A stretch of 64,000 nucleotides of DNA, taken from the NCBI GenBank assembly GCA_011959805.1, contig BLMC01000002.1:1-64000 (forward strand), written 5' to 3'. The notes below the pieces were generated by a model. The model was not told the origin of the DNA and did not search any database. It saw only the letters and a list, made by a program, of their open reading frames with translations. Shown one piece after another: positions 41,604-51,626 of this stretch. Position numbers and translations under genes: made by a program. This stretch comes from Lachnospiraceae bacterium (lineage in GTDB: Bacteria; Bacillota; Clostridia; Lachnospirales; Lachnospiraceae). Position 1 is the first letter of the stretch, and each line of letters starts with the position of its first letter.

Positions 41604-42086
41604 CTAATCAATATAATGTAACTTAAATTCTGCTTTACCGTCCGCGTCAATCTCCATTATTATGTAGGATGGCTTACGGTTCTCCTGCCTAGGATATGAC
41701 AAGCTTCCCGGATTGATTGCTATAATACTGTCTGAGATATCAATCACAGGCTTGTGCGTATGGCCATACATTACAATATCTATCCCCTGAGCAATCGCTT
41801 CTTTCTTTAACATCTCACTCCCCATACTAATATAATAACGATGACCGTGTGTAATCATAACACAATAATTCCCTATTTGTAAAGTCTTTTCGGAAGGTAA
41901 ACTGGAAAAAAAATCATTGTTTCCAGCAACCATCTCCACTGGACAGTCTGCAGCTTCCTGAATGGTATACTCACTGCCCTCAATATCTCCCAGATGAATC
42001 ACCAAATCTAACTTTCCAACAATTTGTAAAGCTTTCCTATAATTTTCATTTTTTCTATGTGTATCACTGACAATCAATATTTTCAT
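41604..42086 (-). CDS. YfcE/MJ0936-type metallophosphoesterase
   Basis: MKILIVSDTHRKNENY, HLGDIEG, VAGNNDF, YGHTHKP, NPGSLSYPR. Confidence 0.93.
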   Translation of the reverse strand: MKILIVSDTHRKNENYRKALQIVGKLDLVIHLGDIEGSEYTIQEAADCPVEMVAGNNDFFSSLPSEKTLQIGNYCVMITHGHRYYISMGSEMLKKEAIAQGIDIVMYGHTHKPVIDISDSIIAINPGSLSYPRQENRKPSYIIMEIDADGKAEFKLHYID

Positions 42087-42114
42087 AATTGCTCCCTATG
42101 TCCTTACACCGCTG

Positions 42115-42729
42115 TCACAACTCCATCTTTAACACCTTTTTCATTTCATTCAAGGCTTTTCCTCTGTGACTAATACGATTTTTCTCTTCTGGTGTAAGTT
42201 CAGCAGAATACTTTCCGTACTCTGGAAGATAAAAAATTGGATCATATCCAAATCCATTGTTTCCTTTCTCTTCATAACCAATTCTTCCCTCAATTGCAGC
42301 TTTAGTATCAAATGTCTTGCCATCTGGAAAAACAGCTGCAATTGCACAAACAAATCGTGCTGTGCGCTTTTCATCTGGCACTCCTGCAAGACGCTCGATT
42401 AAGTTTGCATTTTTAATCGAATAAGAAGTATTCTCACCCAGATATCTTGCCGAATAAATTCCTGGTTCTTTATTTAGATAATCAATCTCAAGTCCAGAAT
42501 CATCGGCAAGCACAACTGCATTAACTCCGCGCTTTTTCAGTTCGTCTGCAATCGCCTCAGCCTTAATCCTAGCATTTTCCTCAAAGGTTTTTCCATCCTC
42601 TACAATCTCTATATTCACCCCAGCTTCTTTCATTGATTGAATTTCAAGTCCAAGGTCATCCAATATCATTTGTATCTCTTTCATTTTATCAAAGTTACCT
42701 GTTGCAAATATAATTCGATCTACCTTCAT
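42115..42729 (-). CDS. rdgB: RdgB/HAM1 XTP/dITP diphosphatase
   Basis: FATGNFDKMKEIQMIL, DDSGLEIDYL, GPGIYSARY-like, GFGYDPIFY, SHRGKAL. Confidence 0.93.
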   Translation of the reverse strand: MKVDRIIFATGNFDKMKEIQMILDDLGLEIQSMKEAGVNIEIVEDGKTFEENARIKAEAIADELKKRGVNAVVLADDSGLEIDYLNKEPGIYSARYLGENTSYSIKNANLIERLAGVPDEKRTARFVCAIAAVFPDGKTFDTKAAIEGRIGYEEKGNNGFGYDPIFYLPEYGKYSAELTPEEKNRISHRGKALNEMKKVLKMEL

Positions 42730-42743
42730 TTTTATCCCTCTTT

Positions 42744-43919
42744 TTAGACTTTTATTACACTGTTTTCTATATTTGATGTTTTTCTTGGCGGGCGTGGCCC
42801 CATAAACTGATAGTAATAAGTTTTTATCATGCCATTATATACTTTTCTGTTCCTATCTGCTTTTCGTCCAATATCCCTTTGTGCTTCTTCATAAGATGTA
42901 ATTAAATATAGCGACCATGTGTCCAAAGCTCGAAACTGTTCTCCCAATTTTTTATAGAGAGTTGGTATTGTTGTCTTCTCCTCAAGTCGTTCGCCATACG
43001 GTGGATTTGTTATAATAAAACCATATTTCCCTTCATTTGCAAGTTGTCCCACATCCTTAATGTCAAAATGAATCAGGTGCTCTACTCCCGCAAGATGTGC
43101 ATTCTGTTTTGCAATTTTGACCATCTCTGGATCAATATCATATCCTTCTATTTTGACGGAAACCGACAAATCAACCTGTTCTCTTGCTTCCTCATAACAA
43201 TCATCCCATATTTTTTTTGAAATGAGATGTTCCCAACGAAGTGCTGTAAATCCTCTTTTCATGCCTGGAGCTATATTCGCCGCCATCAACGCTGCCTCAA
43301 TTGGTATTGTACCACTTCCACAAAATGGGTCTACAAGAATCCGCTCGCTTTTCCAAGGCGTCAACATAATCATTGCCGCAGCAAGATTCTCCGCAATTGG
43401 TGCCTTCGCAATATATTTTCGATATCCTCTTTTATGCAAAGAATCCCCTGTCGTATCAAGTCCCACTGTCACAGTATCCTTCATCAGAAAAACACGAACT
43501 GGAAAGTTTTGTCCCTCCTCGGCAAACCAGTTTACATGGTACACTTGTTTTAACCGTTCCACCATCGCCTTTTTCATAATAGATTGTATATCGGAAGGGG
43601 AAAAAAGCCTGCTCTTTATGCTGGCCGCCTTTGCAATCCAAAACTTTCCATCGACGGGAATATACATTTCCCAAGGAAGTTCTTTCGTATTTTCAAACAG
43701 CTCATCAAAAGTTTCCGCATGGAAACTTCCCACTTTAACCAAAATCCGTTCAGCAGTTCTCAGCCCAATATTAGCACGACATATTGCCTCATCATCACCG
43801 ATAAATGTTACTCTTCCATCTTCTACATGGGATACATCATATCCAAGATCAGTAATTTCTCGTTTTAATACTGCTTCCATTCCAAAGTGACAGGGTGCTA
43901 TTAATTCATATCTCTTCAT
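42744..43919 (-). CDS. THUMP-domain RlmL/YpsC-like RNA methyltransferase
   Basis: DPFCGSGTIPIEAA, ITNPPYGERL motifs. Confidence 0.92.
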   Translation of the reverse strand: MKRYELIAPCHFGMEAVLKREITDLGYDVSHVEDGRVTFIGDDEAICRANIGLRTAERILVKVGSFHAETFDELFENTKELPWEMYIPVDGKFWIAKAASIKSRLFSPSDIQSIMKKAMVERLKQVYHVNWFAEEGQNFPVRVFLMKDTVTVGLDTTGDSLHKRGYRKYIAKAPIAENLAAAMIMLTPWKSERILVDPFCGSGTIPIEAALMAANIAPGMKRGFTALRWEHLISKKIWDDCYEEAREQVDLSVSVKIEGYDIDPEMVKIAKQNAHLAGVEHLIHFDIKDVGQLANEGKYGFIITNPPYGERLEEKTTIPTLYKKLGEQFRALDTWSLYLITSYEEAQRDIGRKADRNRKVYNGMIKTYYYQFMGPRPPRKTSNIENSVIKV

Positions 43920-44326
43920 CTCTTATTTTACGCTCCGTTATTCAAAGGATTGCAAATCCTGTTATCTTTTAATATATTATATTCATTCGCTTTATCTGTC
44001 AAATAGAATTTGTATAGAAAACTCGAACCATCAAAAAATAGTCACTTGACCTATGCAAGAGAATTATATCGAACTGGCACAAGACATTCATTGTTCACCA
44101 CAAAAAAGAAAAGCGATAAGATATATTTGCAAATGCAAAAGAAAAATATAGAATAAAACACTCACAGTACCGATAAGACTTAAATATGATGTTATAAGCC
44201 TGAAAAACTGACAATATAGAACAGGACAGCTTCCATCCTAAACCTTTCAATCGCAACAATATCCTTACACACAAAAAAGAACCTCTATTTTATGTGGCTC
44301 AATAGGGTTCTTTGACAGTCTGGCAA

Positions 44327-44355
44327 GACTTGATAACAAGTCTTGCCTTTTTCTG
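44327..44355 (+). terminator. Terminator-like hairpin
   Basis: GGCAAGACTTGATAACAAGTCTTGCCTTTTT. Confidence 0.6.
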
Positions 44356-44367
44356 TTCTGACAACAA

Positions 44368-44526
44368 TTATTTGTTATTGTTGTTTGTGCTGTTCTTGCA
44401 GTTCTTCTGATTGTTCTCAGAATTGCTGTTGTTTGTGCTGTTAGAACCCTGAGAATTCTGTGCGTTCTGAGAATTCTGATAGCTGTTATTTGACTTGTTC
44501 TGCTCGTTGTTGTTTGTTCCAGACAT
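44368..44526 (-). CDS. 52-aa Asn/Ser-rich low-complexity protein
   Basis: MSGTNNNEQNKSNNSYQNSQNAQNSQGSNSTNNSNSENNQKNCKNSTNNNNK; RBS-like GGAGGTATAATT upstream. Confidence 0.7.
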   Translation of the reverse strand: MSGTNNNEQNKSNNSYQNSQNAQNSQGSNSTNNSNSENNQKNCKNSTNNNNK

Positions 44527-44926
44527 AATTATACCTCCAATTATTTGGGATTCAAATCCCTTTATTCTGACATACAACTGCACTTGCATATATTTTGCAT
44601 GTCATCAGCACTTAATTCATGCTACACAGATATCATTTGCACAAATGCACTTTTTTATTCAAGAATTTTTATTTACATATCATGTTAACTTTGGATACAC
44701 TGCCCAAATCTGACAATTATTGTTTGTTAAGTTTTATTTTCAGAAATTAGTTGACCTTTGAAAATATACTTGATATACTAATATTAGTAAAGAGATACTC
44801 CTTCAATCCTCTTTACAACCCTTATATATTAATTATTTATACTCCCCTTAATGAAAAACGACCTTTCGTGAAATGGTCGTTTTTCTATTTATCAATGTAT
44901 TTATTTAACATATTTCTTTTTGCTAT

Positions 44927-45385
44927 TTATTTTCTTTGCCACCAATTGCGAACAGCTCGAACTAAAAAAACAGTCAACATACAGACAATAATATATGGTG
45001 CCAAAAACAAAAACACACGAAACATGAATGAAAGTATCAATAAAATCACTACTACAACAATACAAGTCATAAGCCATGTGGGAAACTTTTTGTGCTTTTC
45101 CTCTTCAGAGTTTGTATAGGTATCATTTCCACTATATGTTGTGTGAGATTTCCCATAATCAGCTCCACCCCGGTTCTCAAACGCAAACTTTCGACTCTCC
45201 TCAATTGTCTTTGCCAAAAGTCTAGGATCACCAAGCGAATGCAGCACATCAGATTCATTCTTGCCTATTGCGGTCTGACTATTAATATAGGATCTATAAT
45301 AGTTCACATTCTCTTGTATCAAACTCTCTGAGACCTTACCATCTAGCGCATCCCGAAATTGCCTTAAAAATTCCTCACAGTTCAT
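44927..45385 (-). CDS. DUF1700-like (HAAS) membrane protein
   Basis: MNCEEFLRQFRDALDGKVSESLIQENVNYYRSYI...LGDPRLLAKTIEES then TM helices. Confidence 0.7.
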   Translation of the reverse strand: MNCEEFLRQFRDALDGKVSESLIQENVNYYRSYINSQTAIGKNESDVLHSLGDPRLLAKTIEESRKFAFENRGGADYGKSHTTYSGNDTYTNSEEEKHKKFPTWLMTCIVVVVILLILSFMFRVFLFLAPYIIVCMLTVFLVRAVRNWWQRK

Positions 45386-45405
45386 AAATAACCCCCAATA
45401 TCTGT

Positions 45406-45792
45406 TTATGCCTGATCCATTCCTCTACCCATTGTTAATTTTTTTACATATGTTGCAGGTTCTTTCTTCATATCAATCATGTCCCTAAATGCATAAAGTA
45501 CCATTCTATCCTTATTGCAGGCTGCTGTGTTCTTACCGGAATCACCAATAAGATTATATCGACTCATCTGCCATATATACAAATCTGTCAATCCATATCC
45601 CTGGCAACGCACCTTGTCCATTAAATAATGATGTTCCAAATAAAATATTAATTCCTCTGTTAACTCTGAATCAAATATTAGTTCTTCCCAAAGTGCATCA
45701 CACCACTGTGCGGACTCACATGCAAGCTCTCCAAGTGCCAAAAAACCTTCATACACTTTGATACGTCTAACATCATACAATATTCCTGCCAT
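45406..45792 (-). CDS. Hypothetical protein
   Basis: Acidic helical protein MAGILYDVRRIKVYEGFLALGELACESAQWCDALWEELIF... Confidence 0.6.
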   Translation of the reverse strand: MAGILYDVRRIKVYEGFLALGELACESAQWCDALWEELIFDSELTEELIFYLEHHYLMDKVRCQGYGLTDLYIWQMSRYNLIGDSGKNTAACNKDRMVLYAFRDMIDMKKEPATYVKKLTMGRGMDQA

Positions 45793-46113
45793 TTTATTGC
45801 CTCGCTTTTCTGACATAGTATCGTTTCCAAAACAATATACTAATACACTATTTTCTTCGTCTTTAACTGCTAAGTATCAAATGTTTTATTTGCGCAAAGC
45901 AAAAGAAAAAAATGATATAGTAGCTACAACTTATACTGCTGCCTTACAAGATAATAAAACACATTTTTAGAAAATATTACTACATCATTGTAATTTTGCC
46001 TAACACTGACACAAACTAGAACGCATTTCAATCCTTGTCTAAAAAAGGTACTAAAATATGTTTGAATAATTTTATCATAGCATACGAAACGAATAAGGTA
46101 AATTAACGAAATA

Positions 46114-46335
46114 TTAAATTTTTTGTGAAAGTTGTGCAACTGAACTGCCCAAAATCAATTTACCATGTATTGTATACTGGCAGATAGGAGTTTCCTGTAG
46201 ATTTTCAACAAATGAATCAGTTTCTCTGCCGCCATATACCCTATTCCTTTTGTATCTTGCCGATATGTTGTAAGTTGTGGTTCTAGCTGAGAAGCTATTA
46301 AATCTAACGTACTGGTAGAGGTGCTTATGGGTTGA
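46114..46335 (-). pseudogene. LacI/GalR-family regulator C-terminal remnant, frameshifted
   Basis: One frame reads LDLIASQLEPQLTTYRQDTKGIGYMAAEKLIHLLK; another continues QETPICQYTIHGKLILGSSVAQLSQKI, matching the LacI C-terminal pattern (LTTxRQDTxxIGxxAAxxLI). Confidence 0.65.
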
Positions 46336-46394
46336 TATCCCTACAATGAAATAATCAATACACAACACGCAAGTAGGGGAAGATAACTCTTCCC

Positions 46395-46622
46395 CTACTC
46401 AATTTCTCTATCTGAAGTTCCCGCGCTAATATCAGTGTACATATCAAGCAGTCCCACGGTTTCTGTTGCTGGTCTACCATAGCTGTGACAACACTTGTGC
46501 GACACAGTTTTTGCATCCTTAGCTGTCTCGTCGAAAATAACACTCATACGAGCCGCCCCCTGTGCCAACTCGCTATCCAGATGTTTCAATATTTCATTAA
46601 TCATATGGTCATCATAATCCAT
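46395..46622 (-). CDS. Small hypothetical protein downstream of feoB
   Basis: MDYDDHMINEILKHLDSELAQGAARMSVIFDETAKDAKTVSHKCCHSYGRPATETVGLLDMYTDISAGTSDREIE; GGAGGG upstream. Confidence 0.55.
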   Translation of the reverse strand: MDYDDHMINEILKHLDSELAQGAARMSVIFDETAKDAKTVSHKCCHSYGRPATETVGLLDMYTDISAGTSDREIE

Positions 46623-46639
46623 AATATTAGACCCTCCCT

Positions 46640-48997
46640 TCAAAAACCAAGCATCATTCCAATCCATCTAATTACAAACGCGCATACCCATGCAACTGCA
46701 CACTGACCAAAAACCATAATTATTGCAGATTTCCCTCCCAGTTCTCGCTTCACTGAAGCAATTGCCGCAATACACGGTGTATAGAGTAAACAAAAGATTA
46801 GAAGACTAATTATAGTAAGTGGTGTGAATACAGCGAGAAGATTTGCCGTATCTCCAAACAAAATAGATACTGTTGAAACCACACTTTCTTTTGCCATGAA
46901 TCCTGTCATCAATGCCGTTGAAATTCTCCAGTCACCAAATCCCAATGGCGCAAAAAGCGGTGCAATTATGCCAGCAGCTATCGCAAGTATACTATCTTTA
47001 GAATCTGTGACTACATTTAAGCGAAGATCAAAATTCTGTAACCCCCAGATTAGTATTGTTGCAACAAAAATTACTGTAAATGCTCTTTGTAAAAAATCCT
47101 TTGCCTTTTCCCATAAAAGCAGCGCAACATTTCTTACCCCAGGCATACGATAATTTGGCAATTCCATAACAAATGGAACCGCTTCTCCTCGAAAACGAAA
47201 TCTACGCATAACAAGTGCTGTTAGAATACCGACAAAGATACCTGCAAAATAAAGCCCTACCATGACAGCAGCACCTTTTCTCGGAAAAAATACTGCTGTA
47301 AAAAAAGCATAAATAGGAAGCTTTGCAGAACAACTCATAAATGGCGTCAGAAAAATCGTGAGTTTCCTATCACGTTCTGACGGTAATGTCCTACTGGCCA
47401 TTACACCTGGAACTGTACAACCAAATCCAATTAACATCGGAACAATGCTTCTGCCGGACAATCCAATCTTGCGCAGAAGCTTATCCATGACAAACGCCAC
47501 TCTGGCCATATATCCACTATCTTCAAGCATAGACAAGAAAAAGAATAGTGTCACAATCGTCGGCAAAAAACTCAACACACTTCCTACACCATTAAAAATA
47601 CCATCGACAACAAGGGATTGAAGTACACAGTTGACCCTCCCCGCCTGCATCGCCATTGCAACACCATCCGTCAAGTATCCGATTGCTATCTCCAAAAGGC
47701 CAGAAAACCATGCACCGACAACATTAAATGTCAGCCAAAAAACTGCTGCCATAATAAGGATAAATGTTGGAATCGCAGTGTATTTTCCTGTTAAAATACG
47801 ATCAATGGCAGTGCTGCGTTTATGCTCTTTGCTCTCGTTTGGCTTAATCACTGTCTCACTGCAAATTTTACTAATATATGAAAATCGCATATCTGCAATA
47901 GCAGCAGCTCGATCTAATCCTCGCTCTTTTTCCATCTGACAGATAATGTGTTCCAAGGTTTCCTTCTCATTTGCATCTAATTTGAGTCGTTCAAGCACAC
48001 GCCTATCTCCTTCTGCAAGTTTGGCAGCCGCAAAACGAACAGGAACGCCTGCCGCTGATGCATGGTCATCAACCAAGTGCATAATACTGTGTAGACACCG
48101 ATGTACTGCCCCACCATGATCTTCCGCATCACAAAAGTCCTGCCTGTTTGGTCGTTCCTGATATTTCGCCACATGTATTGCATGATCTATCAGTTCATCT
48201 ATTCCTTCATTTTTTGCTGCTGATATCGGTATCACTGGTATTCCTAAAAGTTCCTCAAGCTCATTCACCCTGATTGAGCCGCCATTTTCTCGCACTTCAT
48301 CCATCATATTGAGCGCAAGCACCATTGGAATATCTAGTTCCAAAAGTTGCATAGTCAAATATAAATTTCGTTCAATATTAGTCGCATCCACAATATTGAT
48401 AATTCCTCTAGGATTTTCATTTAATACAAACTGCCTAGTGACAATCTCCTCACTTGTATAAGGTGAAAGGGAATAGATACCTGGTAAATCTGTCACAAGT
48501 GTATTAAACTTTCCTTTGATGCTACCATCCTTCCTGTCAACTGTCACTCCTGGAAAATTACCTACATGCTGATTAGATCCTGTCAACTGGTTAAACAGAG
48601 TTGTCTTTCCACAATTTTGATTTCCTGCTAGTGCAAAGGTCAGTTTTTCCCCTTCGGGCAACGGGTTCTCACCCTCCTTCACATGATACCTTCCACCTTC
48701 ACCCAATCCAGGATGATGTGTCTTTCGTCGCATCTGTTTCTGTATATCTTTTTGAGATTCTTGTTTTGCTTCGTATACTTCTTCAATAATAATTTTCTCA
48801 GCGTCCGCCAATCTTAGCGTAAGCTCATAACCATGAATTAGAAGTTCCACTGGATCACCCATCGGCGCATATTTTACCATTGTCACCTCCACGCCTGGTA
48901 TTACACCCATATCCAGAAAATGCTGTCGCAGTGCACCTTCGCCACCTACCGAAACGACAACTGCCGCCTTTCCAATTGGTAATTCCTTCAATGTCAT
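46640..48997 (-). CDS. feoB: FeoA-FeoB fusion ferrous iron transporter
   Basis: N-terminal FeoA domain (MTLKELPIGKAAVVVSVGGEGALRQHFLDMGVIPGVEV) then FeoB G domain (GNQNCGKTTLFNQLTGSNQHVGNFPGVTVD) and Gate regions. Confidence 0.95.
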   Translation of the reverse strand: MTLKELPIGKAAVVVSVGGEGALRQHFLDMGVIPGVEVTMVKYAPMGDPVELLIHGYELTLRLADAEKIIIEEVYEAKQESQKDIQKQMRRKTHHPGLGEGGRYHVKEGENPLPEGEKLTFALAGNQNCGKTTLFNQLTGSNQHVGNFPGVTVDRKDGSIKGKFNTLVTDLPGIYSLSPYTSEEIVTRQFVLNENPRGIINIVDATNIERNLYLTMQLLELDIPMVLALNMMDEVRENGGSIRVNELEELLGIPVIPISAAKNEGIDELIDHAIHVAKYQERPNRQDFCDAEDHGGAVHRCLHSIMHLVDDHASAAGVPVRFAAAKLAEGDRRVLERLKLDANEKETLEHIICQMEKERGLDRAAAIADMRFSYISKICSETVIKPNESKEHKRSTAIDRILTGKYTAIPTFILIMAAVFWLTFNVVGAWFSGLLEIAIGYLTDGVAMAMQAGRVNCVLQSLVVDGIFNGVGSVLSFLPTIVTLFFFLSMLEDSGYMARVAFVMDKLLRKIGLSGRSIVPMLIGFGCTVPGVMASRTLPSERDRKLTIFLTPFMSCSAKLPIYAFFTAVFFPRKGAAVMVGLYFAGIFVGILTALVMRRFRFRGEAVPFVMELPNYRMPGVRNVALLLWEKAKDFLQRAFTVIFVATILIWGLQNFDLRLNVVTDSKDSILAIAAGIIAPLFAPLGFGDWRISTALMTGFMAKESVVSTVSILFGDTANLLAVFTPLTIISLLIFCLLYTPCIAAIASVKRELGGKSAIIMVFGQCAVAWVCAFVIRWIGMMLGF

Positions 48998-49190
48998 GAT
49001 GTTATCTCCCTTATGTATCTTTTATATTCATTTTGCCCAATTATCTATGTTTCGTAATACTACAATTACTTCTCTTCTACCAACGATAACCACATACAAT
49101 TTTAAATTCTCATTTTTAGTATCAAAATCACGTCTATTTCTCCAAAAATCCATCTGAGTTGCAAACATTGGTTATTTTTTGTACTATCTT

Positions 49191-49370
49191 TAAAAATACT
49201 ATCAATATTGTTTCTGTGGCGTGCGCCTTAAGTCTATTGACGCAAAATCAATTTGCACATCTGTAATCCTACCAAGACTTATCTCAGTCAAGATTATTCA
49301 TCCACTGAGACAAAGTTATATTGTTCTTGCCACTGATAAGAGTGGAAATCTTCTTTGGCTGAGATAAAAT
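49191..49370. repeat. Dispersed intergenic element, copy C
   Basis: TTTGCACATCTGTAATCCTACCAAGACTTATCTCAGTCAAGATT...CACTGAGACAAAGTTAT...CACTGATAAGAGTGG...TTGGCTGAGATAA; end-to-end complementary arms. Confidence 0.75.
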
Positions 49371-49517
49371 TATGCAACCACATTATAGCAAAGTACCATG
49401 TTTTTTGCAACTCATGATTCCTTATAATAAAAGCAATCGGTTACTGAGAAAAACGTTACATTTAGTTTTGGAAGTCATATACAAAAACATTTAATGTCTT
49501 TTAACACTAGGTCAATT

Positions 49518-49925
49518 TTATAATAAGTGCAAAGTTTTAAAAGAAACTGTAATAGCGGTTTCGTCTAACAAAGTGCTTTCTTCCAATAACTTAGTTTCTT
49601 CCAATAACTGCGTCTCAAATTCTTCATCAAGTAACATTGTCTTATTGCTTCTTTCCTGTTTTAATACAACCATTTCATGAAATTTTTTTCGTGCACAATG
49701 CACTATGGACGCATTTCTTTTCTTATACTCTCTAATTTTCCTCTTTGCTGTTATGCCTGTCAGTTCTCCCAATATTTTGGGAATTTCAAATACCATAAAT
49801 AATATCACTACTCCCCCGCTACATATCACCGCAATAAGACGACAAACGTAAAAAATCTGGTGAAAAAATATTATTGATTCCTGAACCTGTAAAATATCTG
49901 TCATTAGCATATCACTACTCATCAC
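49518..49925 (-). CDS. Small membrane protein with Thr-motif repeat tail
   Basis: TM (LIAVICSGGVVILFMVFEI), basic segment, tail FETQLLEETKLLEESTLLDETAITV; overlaps the upstream kinase gene. Confidence 0.75.
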   Translation of the reverse strand: MMSSDMLMTDILQVQESIIFFHQIFYVCRLIAVICSGGVVILFMVFEIPKILGELTGITAKRKIREYKKRNASIVHCARKKFHEMVVLKQERSNKTMLLDEEFETQLLEETKLLEESTLLDETAITVSFKTLHLL

Positions 49926-51612
49926 ACTTCTCCTTTTTTAATACTCTCTGCGCCCGCGAAATATTTCTATTTAATTGTTCTGCAAGCTGTTTTATCCTAT
50001 CGGTTTCTTGTAAAGAATCCACATCAATATCCTCATTGAAATGTTTCTTAATCTCGTTTAGTTGTCTTTGTAACTCTTCTTTTGAGATTCCTGCCTGTTC
50101 AAATTTTAAAGCATTTACATAAATCTGATATACCATCTCTTGATATACCATCAATGCTGTCGTTGTATTATCAAATGCTGTTATATCTCCTTTTGTGACT
50201 TCGCAGAGGTCTTTCCAGTATTCTGCATAGTTAATATTATTATCTCCAGATTTACTCTCAATTCCTAATCGTGCATAGTATTCCGCAATTCGACCAAGTT
50301 TGGAAGCTCTTTGAACTTTACGTGTATCAAGCGTTGAAGCATTTGCTGCAACTGTCAACCATTTGGCAGATAACGCTTTGTTTCCATGCTCCTCATAAGA
50401 ATAAAAATAAGCAATTCCAAGCTGATATGCCAATTTCTCATATCCTGAAACATTTTCTCTTAATTCTTCCTCATATGTTTTTCCAGTATTTGTACGTCGA
50501 ATCAACAGCGCTCGCAACTGCTGATCTTCTGCAGTTGTCAAGATATCATCCTTAAGATATAACTTGTCAACTAATTCTAAATACGCTCGTTCTTCACCGG
50601 GCATCAACTGTAATGCCTTCTCAAAATATGCAAATTGTTCACTGGCAGTCGCACCACTTTTTGCAGCCTCTATATAATCATTATATTTTTGTGTAACAAT
50701 AGATATCTCTGTGTGATACGCCCACACAGCTGTCAAAGAAAAAATTACAGCAAAGAAAAACATTCCCAAAAAAGACAACAACCTAAGTTTCTGTTGCAAA
50801 GAGTATCTACTATCCAACTCCTGAAAGTGTTCTAAATCATATTGTATCTCCGCACAAGATTGATAGCGTTCATTTGGATTCTTTTGCACACATTTCCATA
50901 TAATTTTTTCTAAACCTTGTGATAATGTTGCATTCCAATGGCGAATTGGAAAAACCTCATAAGGAGGTTTTGCTGGATTCTGTCCTGTTACAAGGTGATA
51001 CAATGTCGCTCCAAGTCCATAAATATCAGTTCTTGCATCGGTCTGCCCTTGTCCTCCAAACTGCTCTGGTGCTGCATATCCCTGTGTTCCTAATGCTCTA
51101 GTATCTTGCAATGCATATGATTTATATTCTCTAGCAATGCCAAAGTCAATCAATGTAATACTTCCATCTGGTTTTAACATAATATTATCTGGTTTCATAT
51201 CCCTATAAATAATTGGAATTGGTCTACTATGAAGATATCCCAAAACCTCACATAATTGTTTAGCCCATTCAATTACATGCTCTTGTGGCAGTGGACCATA
51301 CTCCTCAAGTGCCTTACAAAATGGTATCCCTTCAATATAATCCATTACAATCAAAAAACTGTCCTCTAAGTCAATTACATCAATAATCGTTGGCAGATAT
51401 GGATGTCTCAACCTTTTTAACATTTCCATCTCAACAATCAATCCTTGATGCACAAACGCAAAATCTTGCGTTCCATCTTTTCTAACTTCCTTTATTGCCC
51501 ATTGCTTATTGGCGCGTTCATTCATCGCAAGATATACGATGCTCATTCCTCCTCTGCCAATCTGATTTAATATTTTATATTTTCCATCGACGATGGCGCC
51601 AATATCAAGCAT
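49915..51612 (-). CDS. Membrane Ser/Thr protein kinase with TPR-like extracytoplasmic region
   Basis: IGRGGMSIVYLA, IYRDMKPDNIM, LIDFGIARE, GTQGYAAPEQFGG; TM near residue 290; no PASTA repeats evident. Confidence 0.92.
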   Translation of the reverse strand: MLDIGAIVDGKYKILNQIGRGGMSIVYLAMNERANKQWAIKEVRKDGTQDFAFVHQGLIVEMEMLKRLRHPYLPTIIDVIDLEDSFLIVMDYIEGIPFCKALEEYGPLPQEHVIEWAKQLCEVLGYLHSRPIPIIYRDMKPDNIMLKPDGSITLIDFGIAREYKSYALQDTRALGTQGYAAPEQFGGQGQTDARTDIYGLGATLYHLVTGQNPAKPPYEVFPIRHWNATLSQGLEKIIWKCVQKNPNERYQSCAEIQYDLEHFQELDSRYSLQQKLRLLSFLGMFFFAVIFSLTAVWAYHTEISIVTQKYNDYIEAAKSGATASEQFAYFEKALQLMPGEERAYLELVDKLYLKDDILTTAEDQQLRALLIRRTNTGKTYEEELRENVSGYEKLAYQLGIAYFYSYEEHGNKALSAKWLTVAANASTLDTRKVQRASKLGRIAEYYARLGIESKSGDNNINYAEYWKDLCEVTKGDITAFDNTTTALMVYQEMVYQIYVNALKFEQAGISKEELQRQLNEIKKHFNEDIDVDSLQETDRIKQLAEQLNRNISRAQRVLKKEKCDE

Positions 51613-51626
51613 AATTTCCTCCTGAT

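Noticed and set aside
43222-43890. 222-aa plus-strand ORF
   Set aside because: Antisense to a clear RlmL-like methyltransferase with intact motifs.
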